Assembly (NCBI RefSeq): GCF_010499255.1 | Contig: NZ_JAAGRN010000001.1 | Location: forward strand, 372,001-436,000 | Length of the DNA: 64,000 nt | Source of the DNA: Sheuella amnicola | Lineage (GTDB): Bacteria; Pseudomonadota; Gammaproteobacteria; Burkholderiales; Burkholderiaceae_B | Reading direction: 5' to 3' | Shown here: in pieces, positions 17,886 to 27,287 of the stretch | How positions within the stretch are numbered: position 1 is the first letter of the stretch | Layout of the letters: every line of letters starts with the position of its first letter | Notes under the pieces: model-generated | Database searches by the model: none | What the model was told of the DNA's origin: nothing | The model's input: only the letters and a program-made list of their open reading frames with translations | Program-made: the position numbers and the translations under genes

Positions 17886-19824
17886 TCAAACGTGATGCGT
17901 CCGGAAGCAATTTGACCTTGTATTGAGCACGCAAAATCTTCAGTGCAGCTTGTTCTTCGGCTGCGCCCCAAGCTTGCGACAACTGGGATTTCAACTGATC
18001 GATCTGGCCTTTTTCAGGCGCGGGTCCAGGTTCGACTTTCGTCATTTCGAGAATGGCAAAGCCCGACTCATCATCTACACCCACAAATACGGGCAAGTTC
18101 TCGTTCTTTAACTTCATGACAGCTTCAAGCTGTACCTGTGTGAGCTTCTGAGGATTCTGACGCGTGACAACCTGCTCAGGCTCAAATCCTTTAGTATCCG
18201 GCTTGGCCGATGACTTCAGTTCATCCAGTTTTTTGGCTCCGGCTTCACGAGCAGCCTTAGTGGCACCTTCATTAACTAGAATTTTGCGGATGAAATCTTT
18301 GACTTGAGCCAGTGGCGGTGTGCTTGCGGGATTCACTTTTGTCACGCGCAATGCAACGATAGTGTCGGGTGACAACTCAATCGCACCGGAATTGAATTTA
18401 TCTTTCAAAACTTCTGTTGAGAACGCTGTCAGTCTGACTTTTGGATTCCCCAGCACGGTTCTATCCAAATCCGTATACGCAGGAGAACCGGGCTGACGCT
18501 GCTCAGTATGGAGCAAGCCATCGCGCGATAGGCCGTCAACTTGGTGCAGTGGCAAACCAAGTTCATCGGAAATCGGCTTCAAGCTATCTCGCTGGTCATA
18601 AATCAACTTAGTCAGCTTGTTAGCCATCGTCGCAAAGCGGTCAGCGGCGATTTGCTTGGTGATCTCACTCACGATATCTTCCCTGACTTCGGAAAGCTGT
18701 TTTGGTGTTGCAGCCTGAATATCGTCAATCAGAATGACATGCAAGCCGAACGGGCTTTCAACCACGCCAGACACCACCCCCTTGGACAAGGTGAAAACAG
18801 CGTCCTCAACCTGGGGAACTAGCATGTTTTTGCCGATCCAGCCCAAATCACCACCTTCGCTTGCAGAGCCGGGATCTTGTGAAAACTCTTTGGCAAGCGC
18901 AGGGAACGTCTTGGGATCGGCGGAAGCCCGCTTAGCAAGATCTTCAGCTTTTTTACGTGCTTCAGTCTTGGCGGCTTCGTCGGCACCCGCAGGCACTTCT
19001 ATCAGGATGTGGCGGACTTTGCGACGCTCAGGTTGACCATAGCGGGATAGATTCTGTTTGTAGTATGTGCCGATATCGTCTTCGGAAATCTTGATGTCGC
19101 GCGTGGCGGCGGCTTCATTTAGAACGATGTATTGAACATCGAGATTTTCCGGAATCTGCAGCTTAGCCTGATTTGCGTCGTACCAGGACTTGATTTGATT
19201 ATCGTCGACCTTTATGGAGTTTTCGTATGCGGACGACTTGAATTCCAGTCTGGAAATCGTTCTTTGCTCAGTTAATAATGCGATCAATTTTTGTGGAATT
19301 TCGGCTGGAACGCTCGCAGTCAGCCCAATCGGTTGCAAAACCTGCGCCAAAGCGAGATCGCGACGCATTCCAGCTTCAAAAGCGGCTGGTGTGGTTCCTT
19401 GCCCTGCCAAGACCTGTCGGTATCGCTCAGTAGAGAACTGGCCGTTTACTTGCAACGACTGGATGCTTGCGATGGTACGCCGCAGTGTTTCGTCGGAAAC
19501 AGAATATTGACCTTTTGTAGCGGCTGTGGAAATGACACGCTGATCTATAAGCTGATTAAGCAATTGTTCGCGAAATTGAGGCGTGTCGAACGCTGCTGCA
19601 TCGAACTGTCCGCCGAGCATGCTGCGATAACGTTCAAGCTCATAACGCCGAGCCTGGTTGAATTCACCAAGCGTGATGGCCTGACCGTCGACCGAAGCGA
19701 GCTCGGGCTCGCTGGCCATGAAACTGGTGTAGCTCTGAACTCCGAAAAAAACAAAAGAAGGCAGGATCAGCAATAAAAGGATCAACTGCATCCAGCGGCT
19801 ATGGTTACGGATGAAATCAAACAT
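17854..19824 (-). CDS. ppiD: Periplasmic folding chaperone PpiD (SurA N-terminal and PpiC domains)
   Basis: About 656 residues from the ATG at 19824, where the family start MFDFIRNHSRWMQ lies; an ATG at 19839 would add five. A single N-terminal membrane helix (LILLLLILPSFVFFGV) anchors a periplasmic body. A SurA_N-like domain (about 40-150) is followed by a parvulin PpiC domain (about 260-365, with RKVRHILIEV, GDLGWIGKNMLVPQ and SPFGLHVILI), then a C-terminal SurA-like region. It assists outer-membrane and periplasmic protein folding at the Sec translocon. Confidence 0.93.
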   Translation of the reverse strand: MFDFIRNHSRWMQLILLLLILPSFVFFGVQSYTSFMASEPELASVDGQAITLGEFNQARRYELERYRSMLGGQFDAAAFDTPQFREQLLNQLIDQRVISTAATKGQYSVSDETLRRTIASIQSLQVNGQFSTERYRQVLAGQGTTPAAFEAGMRRDLALAQVLQPIGLTASVPAEIPQKLIALLTEQRTISRLEFKSSAYENSIKVDDNQIKSWYDANQAKLQIPENLDVQYIVLNEAAATRDIKISEDDIGTYYKQNLSRYGQPERRKVRHILIEVPAGADEAAKTEARKKAEDLAKRASADPKTFPALAKEFSQDPGSASEGGDLGWIGKNMLVPQVEDAVFTLSKGVVSGVVESPFGLHVILIDDIQAATPKQLSEVREDIVSEITKQIAADRFATMANKLTKLIYDQRDSLKPISDELGLPLHQVDGLSRDGLLHTEQRQPGSPAYTDLDRTVLGNPKVRLTAFSTEVLKDKFNSGAIELSPDTIVALRVTKVNPASTPPLAQVKDFIRKILVNEGATKAAREAGAKKLDELKSSAKPDTKGFEPEQVVTRQNPQKLTQVQLEAVMKLKNENLPVFVGVDDESGFAILEMTKVEPGPAPEKGQIDQLKSQLSQAWGAAEEQAALKILRAQYKVKLLPDASRLIKGELDEAKL

Positions 19825-19928
19825 GGATCTGGCGCACACCTTATATAAGAGGCGATCAAAGGGCGATAAAGTTTACCACTCGGTGAGGTATGCTTGCATT
19901 TGCATTGATAAACACGCGAGATTGCCCT

Positions 19929-20672
19929 ATGTCCCAAGCCGTCAACTGGCCTTATCCAAAATTGATCGCGCATAGAGGTGCCGGAAAACTGGCGCCTGAA
20001 AATACCATGTCCGCCATAAGGCTTGGGGTAGAAATGGGTTACAAAATGGCTGAATACGATGCAAAATTGTCAGCTGACGAAGTTGTGATTTTGCTCCACG
20101 ATAGTGATTTGGACCGCACGTCGAACGGCCAAGGGCCGGCAGGAAAACTAAGTTTTTCAGAGTTGGCACAACTCGACGCGGGTAGTTGGCATTCCGCAAA
20201 ATATGCCGGCGAAACCATCCCAACGCTGCAAGCCATCGCTAGATTTACCGTTGCCAACGGAATGGCTAGCAATATCGAGATCAAACCCTCACCCGGTGTC
20301 GAACAGCTCACCGGCCGCCTGGTAGCCAGTGCCGCCCGGGAGCTTTGGGCCAAGGCTGACATCCCCCCTCTGCTGACGTCGTTTTCGATCGAGGCACTTC
20401 AGTCCGCTCGTATTCAAGCACCCGAACTGCCCCGCGGATTCTTATCAAAACAATTACCCGTAAACTGGCAAGACATCTTATCCGGCCTGGATTGTGTTTC
20501 GGTTCACTTGCACCATGAAGCCATTACGAAAGATGTTCTCGAATGCTTACAAACGGCCGGCTATCGAGTCGCTGCCTGGACCGTCAACGATAGCGATCGA
20601 GCCAGAGAGTTGCTGGACTGGGGAATTGATGCGGTGATTACCGATAGCATCGACCAGATTCGCCCTTATTGA
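19929..20672 (+). CDS. ugpQ: Glycerophosphodiester phosphodiesterase
   Basis: 247 residues from the ATG at 19929. The open frame extends to 19890, but homology begins at MSQAVNWPYPKLIAHRG. There is no signal peptide, so it is the cytoplasmic UgpQ/GlpQ2 type. The GDPD catalytic elements are present: LIAHRGAGKLAPENT (the His and Glu-Asn region), EYDAKLSADEVVILLHDSDLDRT (metal ligands and second His) and IEIKP. The C-terminal VAAWTVND-DRARELLDWGIDAVITD closes the TIM barrel. It releases glycerol-3-phosphate from phospholipid-derived diesters. Confidence 0.93.
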   Translation: MSQAVNWPYPKLIAHRGAGKLAPENTMSAIRLGVEMGYKMAEYDAKLSADEVVILLHDSDLDRTSNGQGPAGKLSFSELAQLDAGSWHSAKYAGETIPTLQAIARFTVANGMASNIEIKPSPGVEQLTGRLVASAARELWAKADIPPLLTSFSIEALQSARIQAPELPRGFLSKQLPVNWQDILSGLDCVSVHLHHEAITKDVLECLQTAGYRVAAWTVNDSDRARELLDWGIDAVITDSIDQIRPY

Positions 20673-20723
20673 AAACCAACGTGAACAGCATTTATTGATC
20701 ACAATTTAATCACGGAGCGCCCA

Positions 20724-21581
20724 TTGTTTAGTTACAGACACGGATTTCATGCCGGAAACCATGCGGATGTGCTTAAACACATGGTTTTGAAGCAAATCAT
20801 TGATTATTACAACCAGAAAGATGTGCCCTACTGGTTTATTGATTTGCACGCCGGAGCCGGTCTGTACGATCTTGGGGGGCAATGGGCTCAAAAGAAGTCC
20901 GAATTCGCAGACGGAATCGGAAAAATCTGGAAAACAACCAAATGCCCACCCGCGGTTCGCGACTACCTAGACGTGATAAAGGAGTTGAATCCCGATGGTG
21001 AACTCAGGATTTATCCCGGATCGCCCTGGATCACACTCGAACATTGTCGCGAAATCGACAAATTAAGATTATTCGAAATGCATCCGACCGAGGCTGATGT
21101 ACTCAGAAAGAATCTGGAGCAACGTGGTGCCAGAACGCTTAAGCAGACGACCTTGTTTGCAAGTGACGGATTCGCCGGTCTCAAAGCCCATGTCCCTCCC
21201 CCCAGTCGCAGAGCAATCGTTCTGATTGATCCGTCCTACGAGGATAAAAAGGATTATCGTCGGGTTGTAGATACGGTCAAAGACGCTATGCAACGATTTC
21301 CGACCGGTTGCTATGCTGTCTGGTATCCGCTGGTGCAACGTCGCGAAGCAATCGAACTGCCACGTCAACTTGAGAAGCTAGGCGCCAAAACATGGCTAAA
21401 CGCCACAATCACAGTGCATCGCGCATCCCCCGACGGGCTTGGACTTCATGGTAGCGGAATGTTTGTTATCAATCCGCCCTGGACGCTTGCGGCAAGCATG
21501 AAAGAAGCACTGCCCTGGCTATCCAATCAACTCGGACAAGACGATCGCGCCGGATTCACTGTTGAAAATAAAACAGACTAA
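20724..21581 (+). CDS. rlmJ: RlmJ, 23S rRNA (adenine2030-N6)-methyltransferase
   Basis: 285 residues, usual length. It methylates A2030 of 23S rRNA. It begins FSYRHGFHAGNHADVLKHMV and carries WFIDLHAGAGLYDL for SAM binding. The catalytic-type motif is in VLIDPSYEDKKDYRRV, and the C-terminal block is LHGSGMFVINPPW. The start codon is TTG at 20724, exactly where the family starts, preceded by GGAG nine bases upstream; no ATG is available. Confidence 0.95.
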   Translation: MFSYRHGFHAGNHADVLKHMVLKQIIDYYNQKDVPYWFIDLHAGAGLYDLGGQWAQKKSEFADGIGKIWKTTKCPPAVRDYLDVIKELNPDGELRIYPGSPWITLEHCREIDKLRLFEMHPTEADVLRKNLEQRGARTLKQTTLFASDGFAGLKAHVPPPSRRAIVLIDPSYEDKKDYRRVVDTVKDAMQRFPTGCYAVWYPLVQRREAIELPRQLEKLGAKTWLNATITVHRASPDGLGLHGSGMFVINPPWTLAASMKEALPWLSNQLGQDDRAGFTVENKTD

Positions 21582-21593
21582 ATGCGATCCGCT

Positions 21594-22322
21594 TCAAAAC
21601 GATTCGTCGGCTCTGAGATAACGCCATTGTCCAAGCGGTAAATCTCCAAGCTTGACACGACCGATGCGAACACGCTTGAGGCCTATTACCTTTAGTCCGA
21701 CTAATTCGCACATTCTGCGTATTTGACGCTTCTTGCCTTCTTTAAGTATGAATTGAAGCTGATCATCGTTTTGCCAACGTACTTGAGCTCGGCGCAAACG
21801 TTTGCCGTCCAACGATAAACCATCGTTCAAAAGCTCAAGGCCACGATCATCAAGTTTTCCTTGCACTCGGACCAGATACTCTTTTTCGATATCAGAATTT
21901 TCTCCGATTAATTGTCTGGCGACTCGGCCATCCTGCGTCAAGATCAGCAACCCCGTCGAATCGATATCCAACCGCCCGGCAACTGCGAGCCCCCGCAAAT
22001 GATTGCGTTGAAAGCGTGCTGAACTCCGATCATTTTGCGCACGTGACTGCTCCTGAATCAACGCTACAGCGGGGGTATACCCATCCTCGGCCTGACCGGA
22101 CACATAGCCGATCGGCTTATGAAGCAAAATGGTAACCAGACTGCTTTGCTGGGTCGAAACGGCGCGATCCAGAGTGATCACCTGACTCGGTAAAGCCCGT
22201 TCTCCTAATGCAGCAATTTTGCCGTCTACCTTGACCCAGCCGCGCTCAATGAAGGTATCCGCTTCTCTGCGGGAACAAAGGCCGCGTTCGGCCAGAAGTT
22301 TTGAAATTCGTACTTTTTCCAT
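21594..22322 (-). CDS. rRNA pseudouridine synthase, RsuA/RluB/RluF family
   Basis: 242 residues. The N-terminal S4 RNA-binding domain reads [30 protein letters not shown]. The catalytic domain contains [17 protein letters not shown] with the catalytic Asp, and [25 protein letters not shown] near the end. The C-terminal PLGQWRYL block is typical of RluF/RsuA-type enzymes. Between [12 protein letters not shown] and the catalytic motif is a longer insert than in E. coli RluF. The exact rRNA position modified cannot be assigned. Confidence 0.9.
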   Translation of the reverse strand: MEKVRISKLLAERGLCSRREADTFIERGWVKVDGKIAALGERALPSQVITLDRAVSTQQSSLVTILLHKPIGYVSGQAEDGYTPAVALIQEQSRAQNDRSSARFQRNHLRGLAVAGRLDIDSTGLLILTQDGRVARQLIGENSDIEKEYLVRVQGKLDDRGLELLNDGLSLDGKRLRRAQVRWQNDDQLQFILKEGKKRQIRRMCELVGLKVIGLKRVRIGRVKLGDLPLGQWRYLRADESF

Positions 22323-22342
22323 AAGTTGCGATAATACACAGC

Positions 22343-22894
22343 ATGATCAGAAATCACCATCAATCGATCTGGACGTCACATCCGCGTCCGGCTGTTACGT
22401 CCACTCAAAAAAAATGGCTGATGCGCCCGGGGGCTTTAACTGCCGGCTTGAGGTCATTTGGCTCACTCGAGTTGCGTGTGCTTGCTGAATTCGCTTCAGG
22501 ACTGACGCCTGACGAATCAACCGGCCTGTTACGCCACGTCCGCTCGCCGATTTGGGTGCGGGAAGTCGCCATGAGCATCAATGGCCTGGACTGCGTTGTT
22601 GCGCGTAGCGTCACACCTTTGATCGCCTCTCACGGTATCTGGCAAGGCATCAGAAAATTACAAAGTCGACCACTGGCCGATATTCTTTATCAGGACAGGT
22701 CAATCGTCCGATCCGCCTTCGAAGTTTGCCAAATCAACCGGCAAATGCCTATTTATGCAACTTGTCATAGGGTACTTAAAAAGGCTTGTTCATACGATAA
22801 ATTACTGGCCAGAAGATCGGTGTTCTGGCGCCAAAACACCCCATTGCTTGTTGCGGAATGTTTTTTGCCGTCATTCTGGCAAATTGCCGGCTAG
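22343..22894 (+). CDS. ubiC: Chorismate--pyruvate lyase
   Basis: 183 residues, slightly longer than E. coli UbiC (165). It converts chorismate to 4-hydroxybenzoate and pyruvate, the first committed step of ubiquinone synthesis. Family marks are [41 protein letters not shown], and [26 protein letters not shown] at the C-terminus with its conserved Glu. Its 3' end lies two bases from the convergent DsrE-like gene. Ubiquinone is the likely electron acceptor for the formate dehydrogenase encoded nearby, but the adjacency may be chance. Confidence 0.9.
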   Translation: MIRNHHQSIWTSHPRPAVTSTQKKWLMRPGALTAGLRSFGSLELRVLAEFASGLTPDESTGLLRHVRSPIWVREVAMSINGLDCVVARSVTPLIASHGIWQGIRKLQSRPLADILYQDRSIVRSAFEVCQINRQMPIYATCHRVLKKACSYDKLLARRSVFWRQNTPLLVAECFLPSFWQIAG

Positions 22895-22896
22895 CT

Positions 22897-23271
22897 TCAG
22901 TAAGTCAACACGGTCGTATCCGGAGCCGTTGCACGCTCAAGCATGGAAACCATACCGATCACCTGACCGCATTCGGCAATCAAATCCTGCGGCATCAAAC
23001 TTCGATCGCGCAAAGCCGAGCTGCATGCTTGAATCACCACGCCAGCATCAAGTGCATCTTGGATGTACTGTGACAAAGGACGCATCAGTGGCCACACTAG
23101 TAGATGACGACGATCGTTGTTCGAGACAAACATTTCGATACTGGCGCCTAGCGCATGTATTTCAACAGTCATTTCCATTGCCCTAGCCGTTAACGCAAGC
23201 ACGAATGGGGTCGCTGCGCGATTGACATCGTCACAGCTTGATTGCCAGAGCTGGATGATCAATGTTTTCAA
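22897..23271 (-). CDS. DsrE-family sulfur-carrier-like protein
   Basis: 124 residues, single DsrE/DsrF-like domain. The DsrE3-like pattern is clear: an N-terminal strand KTLIIQLW, then DVNRAATPFVLALTARAM, then LSQYIQDALDAGVVIQACSSALRDRSL with C83 at the usual position of the reactive cysteine, and ending LIAECGQVIGM. Other cysteines are C13 and C101. DsrE proteins bind and pass on persulfide sulfur. The start overlaps the lipoyl-carrier stop by four bases, so the two are almost certainly made together. They sit at the end of the selenoprotein formate dehydrogenase cluster. The specific partner is unknown. Confidence 0.8.
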   Translation of the reverse strand: MKTLIIQLWQSSCDDVNRAATPFVLALTARAMEMTVEIHALGASIEMFVSNNDRRHLLVWPLMRPLSQYIQDALDAGVVIQACSSALRDRSLMPQDLIAECGQVIGMVSMLERATAPDTTVLTY

Positions 23272-23738
23272 GAAGCCGAGCCCTTTACGTATGTATCCAG
23301 CGATTCAAAATTGAACATATCCATGAGCGATCTCGCGCGATGTGCCACCTGGTCACCATGCAACAAGATTTCATTAGCCTCGCCACAGCGTAAAGCTCGC
23401 AGCTTGACCAGCCAGGCTTGATAAGGCGCCTGATTAATGATGCTAGGTCTCTGTTGAGGATCCGGATTGGTTTCTACGATGATGGCATCGAATGGCGTAC
23501 GTACCGGCAATACCGTTTTAGCCGCCTCAACAAGAGCGAATGCTCGCGAAGCTTCAATTTCTCTACCGATTGGTTTGGGATTGAACATGTAAAGGTCACC
23601 CGACAATGCGTGTCCGAACACCGTGATGCCGACTTCGAAAGTGTCCTTTTCTACCTGACGAAACCAGAGATTAAGATCGCTGTCATACAACAAGTCGTCC
23701 GGAAATGAGCAACCGCGCACCTCACTCATAAGACCCAT
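23268..23738 (-). CDS. GcvH/LbpA-like lipoyl-carrier protein
   Basis: 156 residues. Residues about 10-115 match the glycine cleavage H-protein fold: GCSFPDDLLYDSDLNLWFRQ, FEVGITVFGHALSGDLYMFNP, and ALVEAAKTVLPVRTPFDAIIVETN with K74 at the lipoylation position. The opening GCSFPDDL resembles LbpA, the lipoate-binding protein of sulfur oxidation, more than canonical GcvH. A C-terminal tail of about 40 residues is extra. No gcvT or gcvP is present. The start is 15 bases after tRNA-Sec; a second ATG at 23729 with a GGGATGGG ribosome site may be the true start. It is coupled by overlap to a DsrE-like gene. Confidence 0.78.
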   Translation of the reverse strand: MGLMSEVRGCSFPDDLLYDSDLNLWFRQVEKDTFEVGITVFGHALSGDLYMFNPKPIGREIEASRAFALVEAAKTVLPVRTPFDAIIVETNPDPQQRPSIINQAPYQAWLVKLRALRCGEANEILLHGDQVAHRARSLMDMFNFESLDTYVKGSAS

Positions 23739-23752
23739 CCCGATATGATCGA

Positions 23753-23849
23753 TGGCGGAAGAGTATGGGAGTCGAACCCACCAAGGACTGTACGACAGCC
23801 CTTCCCGGATTTGAAGTCCGGACGTCCCACCCGGGATCGCGACTCTTCC
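23753..23849 (-). tRNA. selC: tRNA-Sec (anticodon UCA)
   Basis: The minus strand folds as a selenocysteine tRNA. It has an 8-bp acceptor stem (GGAAGAGT pairing with ACTCTTCC), discriminator G and an encoded CCA at 23755-23753. The anticodon arm is CCGGA-CTTCAAA-TCCGG with UCA at 23814-23812. A long variable arm hairpin (AAGGGCTGT-CGT-ACAGTCCTT) and a T arm TGGG-TTCGACT-CCCA complete it. Length without CCA is 94. It lies 32 bases downstream of selB, apparently in the same transcript, and is needed to read the UGA in fdoG. Confidence 0.97.
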
Positions 23850-23881
23850 GTAAATAAAACTTAAAAACTGTCAAACTATTT

Positions 23882-25813
23882 TTAACCGAAAAGATTAGCA
23901 TTTCTAATAATACGCTGATCTTTATCTGTCGTCTGAGCGCTGCGTGATACAGAAATCAACCGCCTGGAAAATCCGATCCTGTCCAGGGCCTCGAGTATCT
24001 GGATCGCCCGCTTTCTGCCGATACCAAGGCTATCCCTGAAGTGCACTACAGTAATAAACCCATGAGTAGAAACTAAATATTGCATCGTATCAGCGATTCT
24101 ATTCATGGTCGCCTGAGGGTAAAACAAATCTTTGACGACCTGGGTCAAATGCGATTGGCGTGCTTGTTTTCTGAACAATAGGCGCACAGCGTCCTCGGTT
24201 GCATCAATTGAATGCGCCACATCCCTCACCCACGGCGCATCGAATCCACCTTCAAGTAAAACAGGATACGCCTTGTCCCACAAGCTTTGCTCCAATTCGC
24301 TCAACACAACCTGATGTTCTGGCAGATGTATAAAACTGCCCGATGTGGCAACGGCACCTTGCTCTATGCGCGATTTGATCCATGAATGGAAGAACTGCTG
24401 TGTCAAATCGGGGCGGCACATACGCCTCAAACGCTCGACCCCAAGGCCCGGCTCATCGGGATCCGAAAGATGAAACTTTTCAAGGCATCGATGCACAACT
24501 AGGTTGAGATCATCCGCAAACGATTGACTGCAAATGAAACATTGGGAATCTACGATGTGCGATTCAGCGATTCGAGACTTCAATATTAATTTGAGCGAGT
24601 CGAAAGACTGGTTCGTTGCATGCGCCCAATGCGTCATGTTCAAAGGTTGATCTGACATTAACAAAAGTGCAGCAATCGCATCATGAGAATCGGCACAATC
24701 TATGGCATCCAATTGAGAGAGCCTTTCGGATCTTTTGCGGCCACGCACAGGTGGATCCGTATCCAGAACACGCGCGCCGGCCAAAGTATGACGGGCGCTT
24801 CCATCGCGCAGCACAAGCCTGTCACCCCAGCAAAAAGGCAGTGCCCGTGATAAGACACACTGCGCCTTACATGTTTGACCGGGCAATAATTCGGCTGCAT
24901 CAAGCAATATCATGCGGGCCGAAACATGTGTTGTACCGTGATGCAACAAAACAAGTTCACCATCCTTCAATGATCGGGAAGAGTCTGCCGGCATGAAAAG
25001 CTTGCAATCGATTCGCTTGCTGGAGTCGGAAATTTCCTCCGACAAGAGCCATTCTCCACGCTCGATATCTTTAACTTCTATGCCTGATAAGACAATGCCG
25101 CAGCGGCTACCCGCCTCTGCCCGCTCGACGGACTGATTTTGAGCATGGATCGAACGCACCTTGACACGATGATTTGAGCCGGACGTCACTAACAAATCAC
25201 CGACTTGAACATGTCCGGAAATGACTGCGCCCGTGATACCGACCCCCATCCCTTTAACGACAAAAACACGATCTACGGCAAGCCTGAAATAGTCACCCGA
25301 CTTTTTATCCGCACATCGATTGATCGCAAAAAGATGATTCCGCAATGAATCGATTCCGGCCCCAGTATGGGATGAAACTGTAAACAGCGGGCTTGTGGAA
25401 AATCTGGATTGTGCAAGTTCAGCCTTGATCTCGTATTGAACCTGACGCAAACGATCATCGTCGACAAGATCAGACTTGTTGATCGCGACAGTCAATCCCG
25501 GGATGCCAAGCAAATCCAGAATACGCAAATGCTCACGCGTTTGAGGCATGATGCCGTCATCGGCGGCAATCACGATCAATCCATGATCCATTCCGCAGGC
25601 ACCGGCAGCCATGGTGTGAACAAATTTTTCATGACCCGGAACATCCACGAATCCGATCATTTCACCACTAGAGGTCGGTGCATACGCAAAGCCCAACTCG
25701 ATTGTGATGCCCCGCTTTTTTTCTTCAGGAAGCCGATCGGCATCTACGCCTGTCAGCGCTTTGACTAAAGAAGTTTTACCGTGATCGATATGGCCGGCAG
25801 TTCCGATGATCAT
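23882..25813 (-). CDS. selB: SelB, selenocysteine-specific elongation factor
   Basis: 643 residues. The N-terminal EF-Tu-like GTPase has G1 [10 protein letters not shown], a switch region with [14 protein letters not shown]3 DVPGHEKF and G4 NKSD. The domain 2 and 3 barrels follow, then a C-terminal half of winged-helix repeats that bind the SECIS hairpin. It carries Sec-tRNA to UGA codons in selenoprotein mRNA. Its start overlaps the selA stop by four bases. Confidence 0.96.
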   Translation of the reverse strand: MIIGTAGHIDHGKTSLVKALTGVDADRLPEEKKRGITIELGFAYAPTSSGEMIGFVDVPGHEKFVHTMAAGACGMDHGLIVIAADDGIMPQTREHLRILDLLGIPGLTVAINKSDLVDDDRLRQVQYEIKAELAQSRFSTSPLFTVSSHTGAGIDSLRNHLFAINRCADKKSGDYFRLAVDRVFVVKGMGVGITGAVISGHVQVGDLLVTSGSNHRVKVRSIHAQNQSVERAEAGSRCGIVLSGIEVKDIERGEWLLSEEISDSSKRIDCKLFMPADSSRSLKDGELVLLHHGTTHVSARMILLDAAELLPGQTCKAQCVLSRALPFCWGDRLVLRDGSARHTLAGARVLDTDPPVRGRKRSERLSQLDAIDCADSHDAIAALLLMSDQPLNMTHWAHATNQSFDSLKLILKSRIAESHIVDSQCFICSQSFADDLNLVVHRCLEKFHLSDPDEPGLGVERLRRMCRPDLTQQFFHSWIKSRIEQGAVATSGSFIHLPEHQVVLSELEQSLWDKAYPVLLEGGFDAPWVRDVAHSIDATEDAVRLLFRKQARQSHLTQVVKDLFYPQATMNRIADTMQYLVSTHGFITVVHFRDSLGIGRKRAIQILEALDRIGFSRRLISVSRSAQTTDKDQRIIRNANLFG

Positions 25814-27261
25814 TTGGATTCTGTAGAACGTTTCAACGCGTCTGTCATCAGAGCGATCAAGTCGGCCTCCTGATCGGGACGCAAACAGCGCAAATCAAAC
25901 AACAAGGCACGATCCTGCACACGCCCAATCACGGGAGTCTGGCCTGCTCTCAAAGATCTTTCGATGCGTAGAATTAATTTTTCAGCGGATTTACTCAACG
26001 GCTGAATCATCAGGGCGGCAGACAATAACCGCTCAACAGGCAATGAACCCGAACCGATTTGCGACTTCACCGCTAGGCACCGCAACTCCAAGGATAACGA
26101 AGCAAATACAGGACGTAGTTTTTCGATCAAACGCATGACCTGTTCTTGTATGTCCGTCTCATTGCGCGTAAGCTGCTTGAGTACCGTCAAGCGCTGCGGC
26201 AACGCTTCTGGATGACGATAAAGCCGTAAAACAGCCTCAAGACCGGCAAGCGTGATTTTGCCGACTCGCAATGCTCTTTTCAGAGGATTACGTTTAATCT
26301 TCTGAATCAACTCCTTTTTGCCTACGATGATGCCGGCCTGTGGGCCTCCAAGCAATTTATCGCCGCTGAAAGTGACCAGATCGGCACCCACTTTTATTGC
26401 TTGCGCGGGAGTGGGCTCGGTCGGCAGACCGTAAAGCGCTAGATCGATCAGTGTGCCCGAACCTAGATCAACAACAAAAGGTATGCCGTGACTGTGGGCG
26501 ATATCTGCCAGTTGTTTTTCGGGAACTTCAGCCGTAAAACCTTGAACAACATAATTGCTCGTGTGCACTTTCATGATGAGCGCAGTCTTTTGACCCAATG
26601 CTTCCTGAAAGTCTTTTGCGTGAGTCCGGTTTGTGGTGCCAACCTCGACAAGTTTGGCTCCGGCACGCTTCATGATGTCGGGAATCCTGAACGCTCCGCC
26701 TATTTCAATGAGTTCGCCACGGGAAACGATGGTTTCTTTGCGGTTTGATAATGCCTGCAACAACAAAAAAACTGCAGCCGCGTTGTTGTTGACAACCGTT
26801 GCCGCTTCGGCGCCCGTCAATTCGCAAAGTAATTCCTCGACAATCTCGTCGCGGTCGCCACGCTTGCCTTCGCCTAAATCATATTCAAGGGCACACGGTT
26901 CAGTTGCAGCTGCCACCATCGCTTCAACGGCTTCGGCGGGCATCACGGCACGGCCGAGATTGGTATGCAACACCGTGCCGGACAAATTGATGACTTGCCG
27001 CAATTTGGGTTTTTGTCTGTCGATGAGATATTGATCTATACGCCCCAGAATCGACTGTTCCGAGATGTCTAGATGCGTGGATCCATTCAAAATATCCTTT
27101 CGCATCGAATCCAAAACGGTACGCGTTGCTTCAATAAATGACTGTCGACCGTAAGTGGACTGAATGCACAGGGAATCAGGCAAAGACAATAGTCGGTCTA
27201 CGGAAGGAATCCTGGAAAGCAGGTCTGTCACGGGCGCACGCGCCACGTCTATATTGTTCAT
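25810..27261 (-). CDS. selA: SelA, L-seryl-tRNA(Sec) selenium transferase
   Basis: 483 residues, usual length. A PLP enzyme that converts Ser-tRNA(Sec) to Sec-tRNA(Sec) using selenophosphate. Visible blocks are INLSGTVLHTNLGRA (about 91-104), EGKRGDRDEIVEELL, VNNNAAAVFLLL, and FSGDKLLGGPQAGI with the PLP lysine at K302. The N-terminal domain that binds tRNA(Sec) is present. No selD (selenophosphate synthetase) is seen in this window. Confidence 0.96.
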   Translation of the reverse strand: MNNIDVARAPVTDLLSRIPSVDRLLSLPDSLCIQSTYGRQSFIEATRTVLDSMRKDILNGSTHLDISEQSILGRIDQYLIDRQKPKLRQVINLSGTVLHTNLGRAVMPAEAVEAMVAAATEPCALEYDLGEGKRGDRDEIVEELLCELTGAEAATVVNNNAAAVFLLLQALSNRKETIVSRGELIEIGGAFRIPDIMKRAGAKLVEVGTTNRTHAKDFQEALGQKTALIMKVHTSNYVVQGFTAEVPEKQLADIAHSHGIPFVVDLGSGTLIDLALYGLPTEPTPAQAIKVGADLVTFSGDKLLGGPQAGIIVGKKELIQKIKRNPLKRALRVGKITLAGLEAVLRLYRHPEALPQRLTVLKQLTRNETDIQEQVMRLIEKLRPVFASLSLELRCLAVKSQIGSGSLPVERLLSAALMIQPLSKSAEKLILRIERSLRAGQTPVIGRVQDRALLFDLRCLRPDQEADLIALMTDALKRSTESK

Positions 27262-27287
27262 TATTCAGGTATGTGTATGAATTTAAG

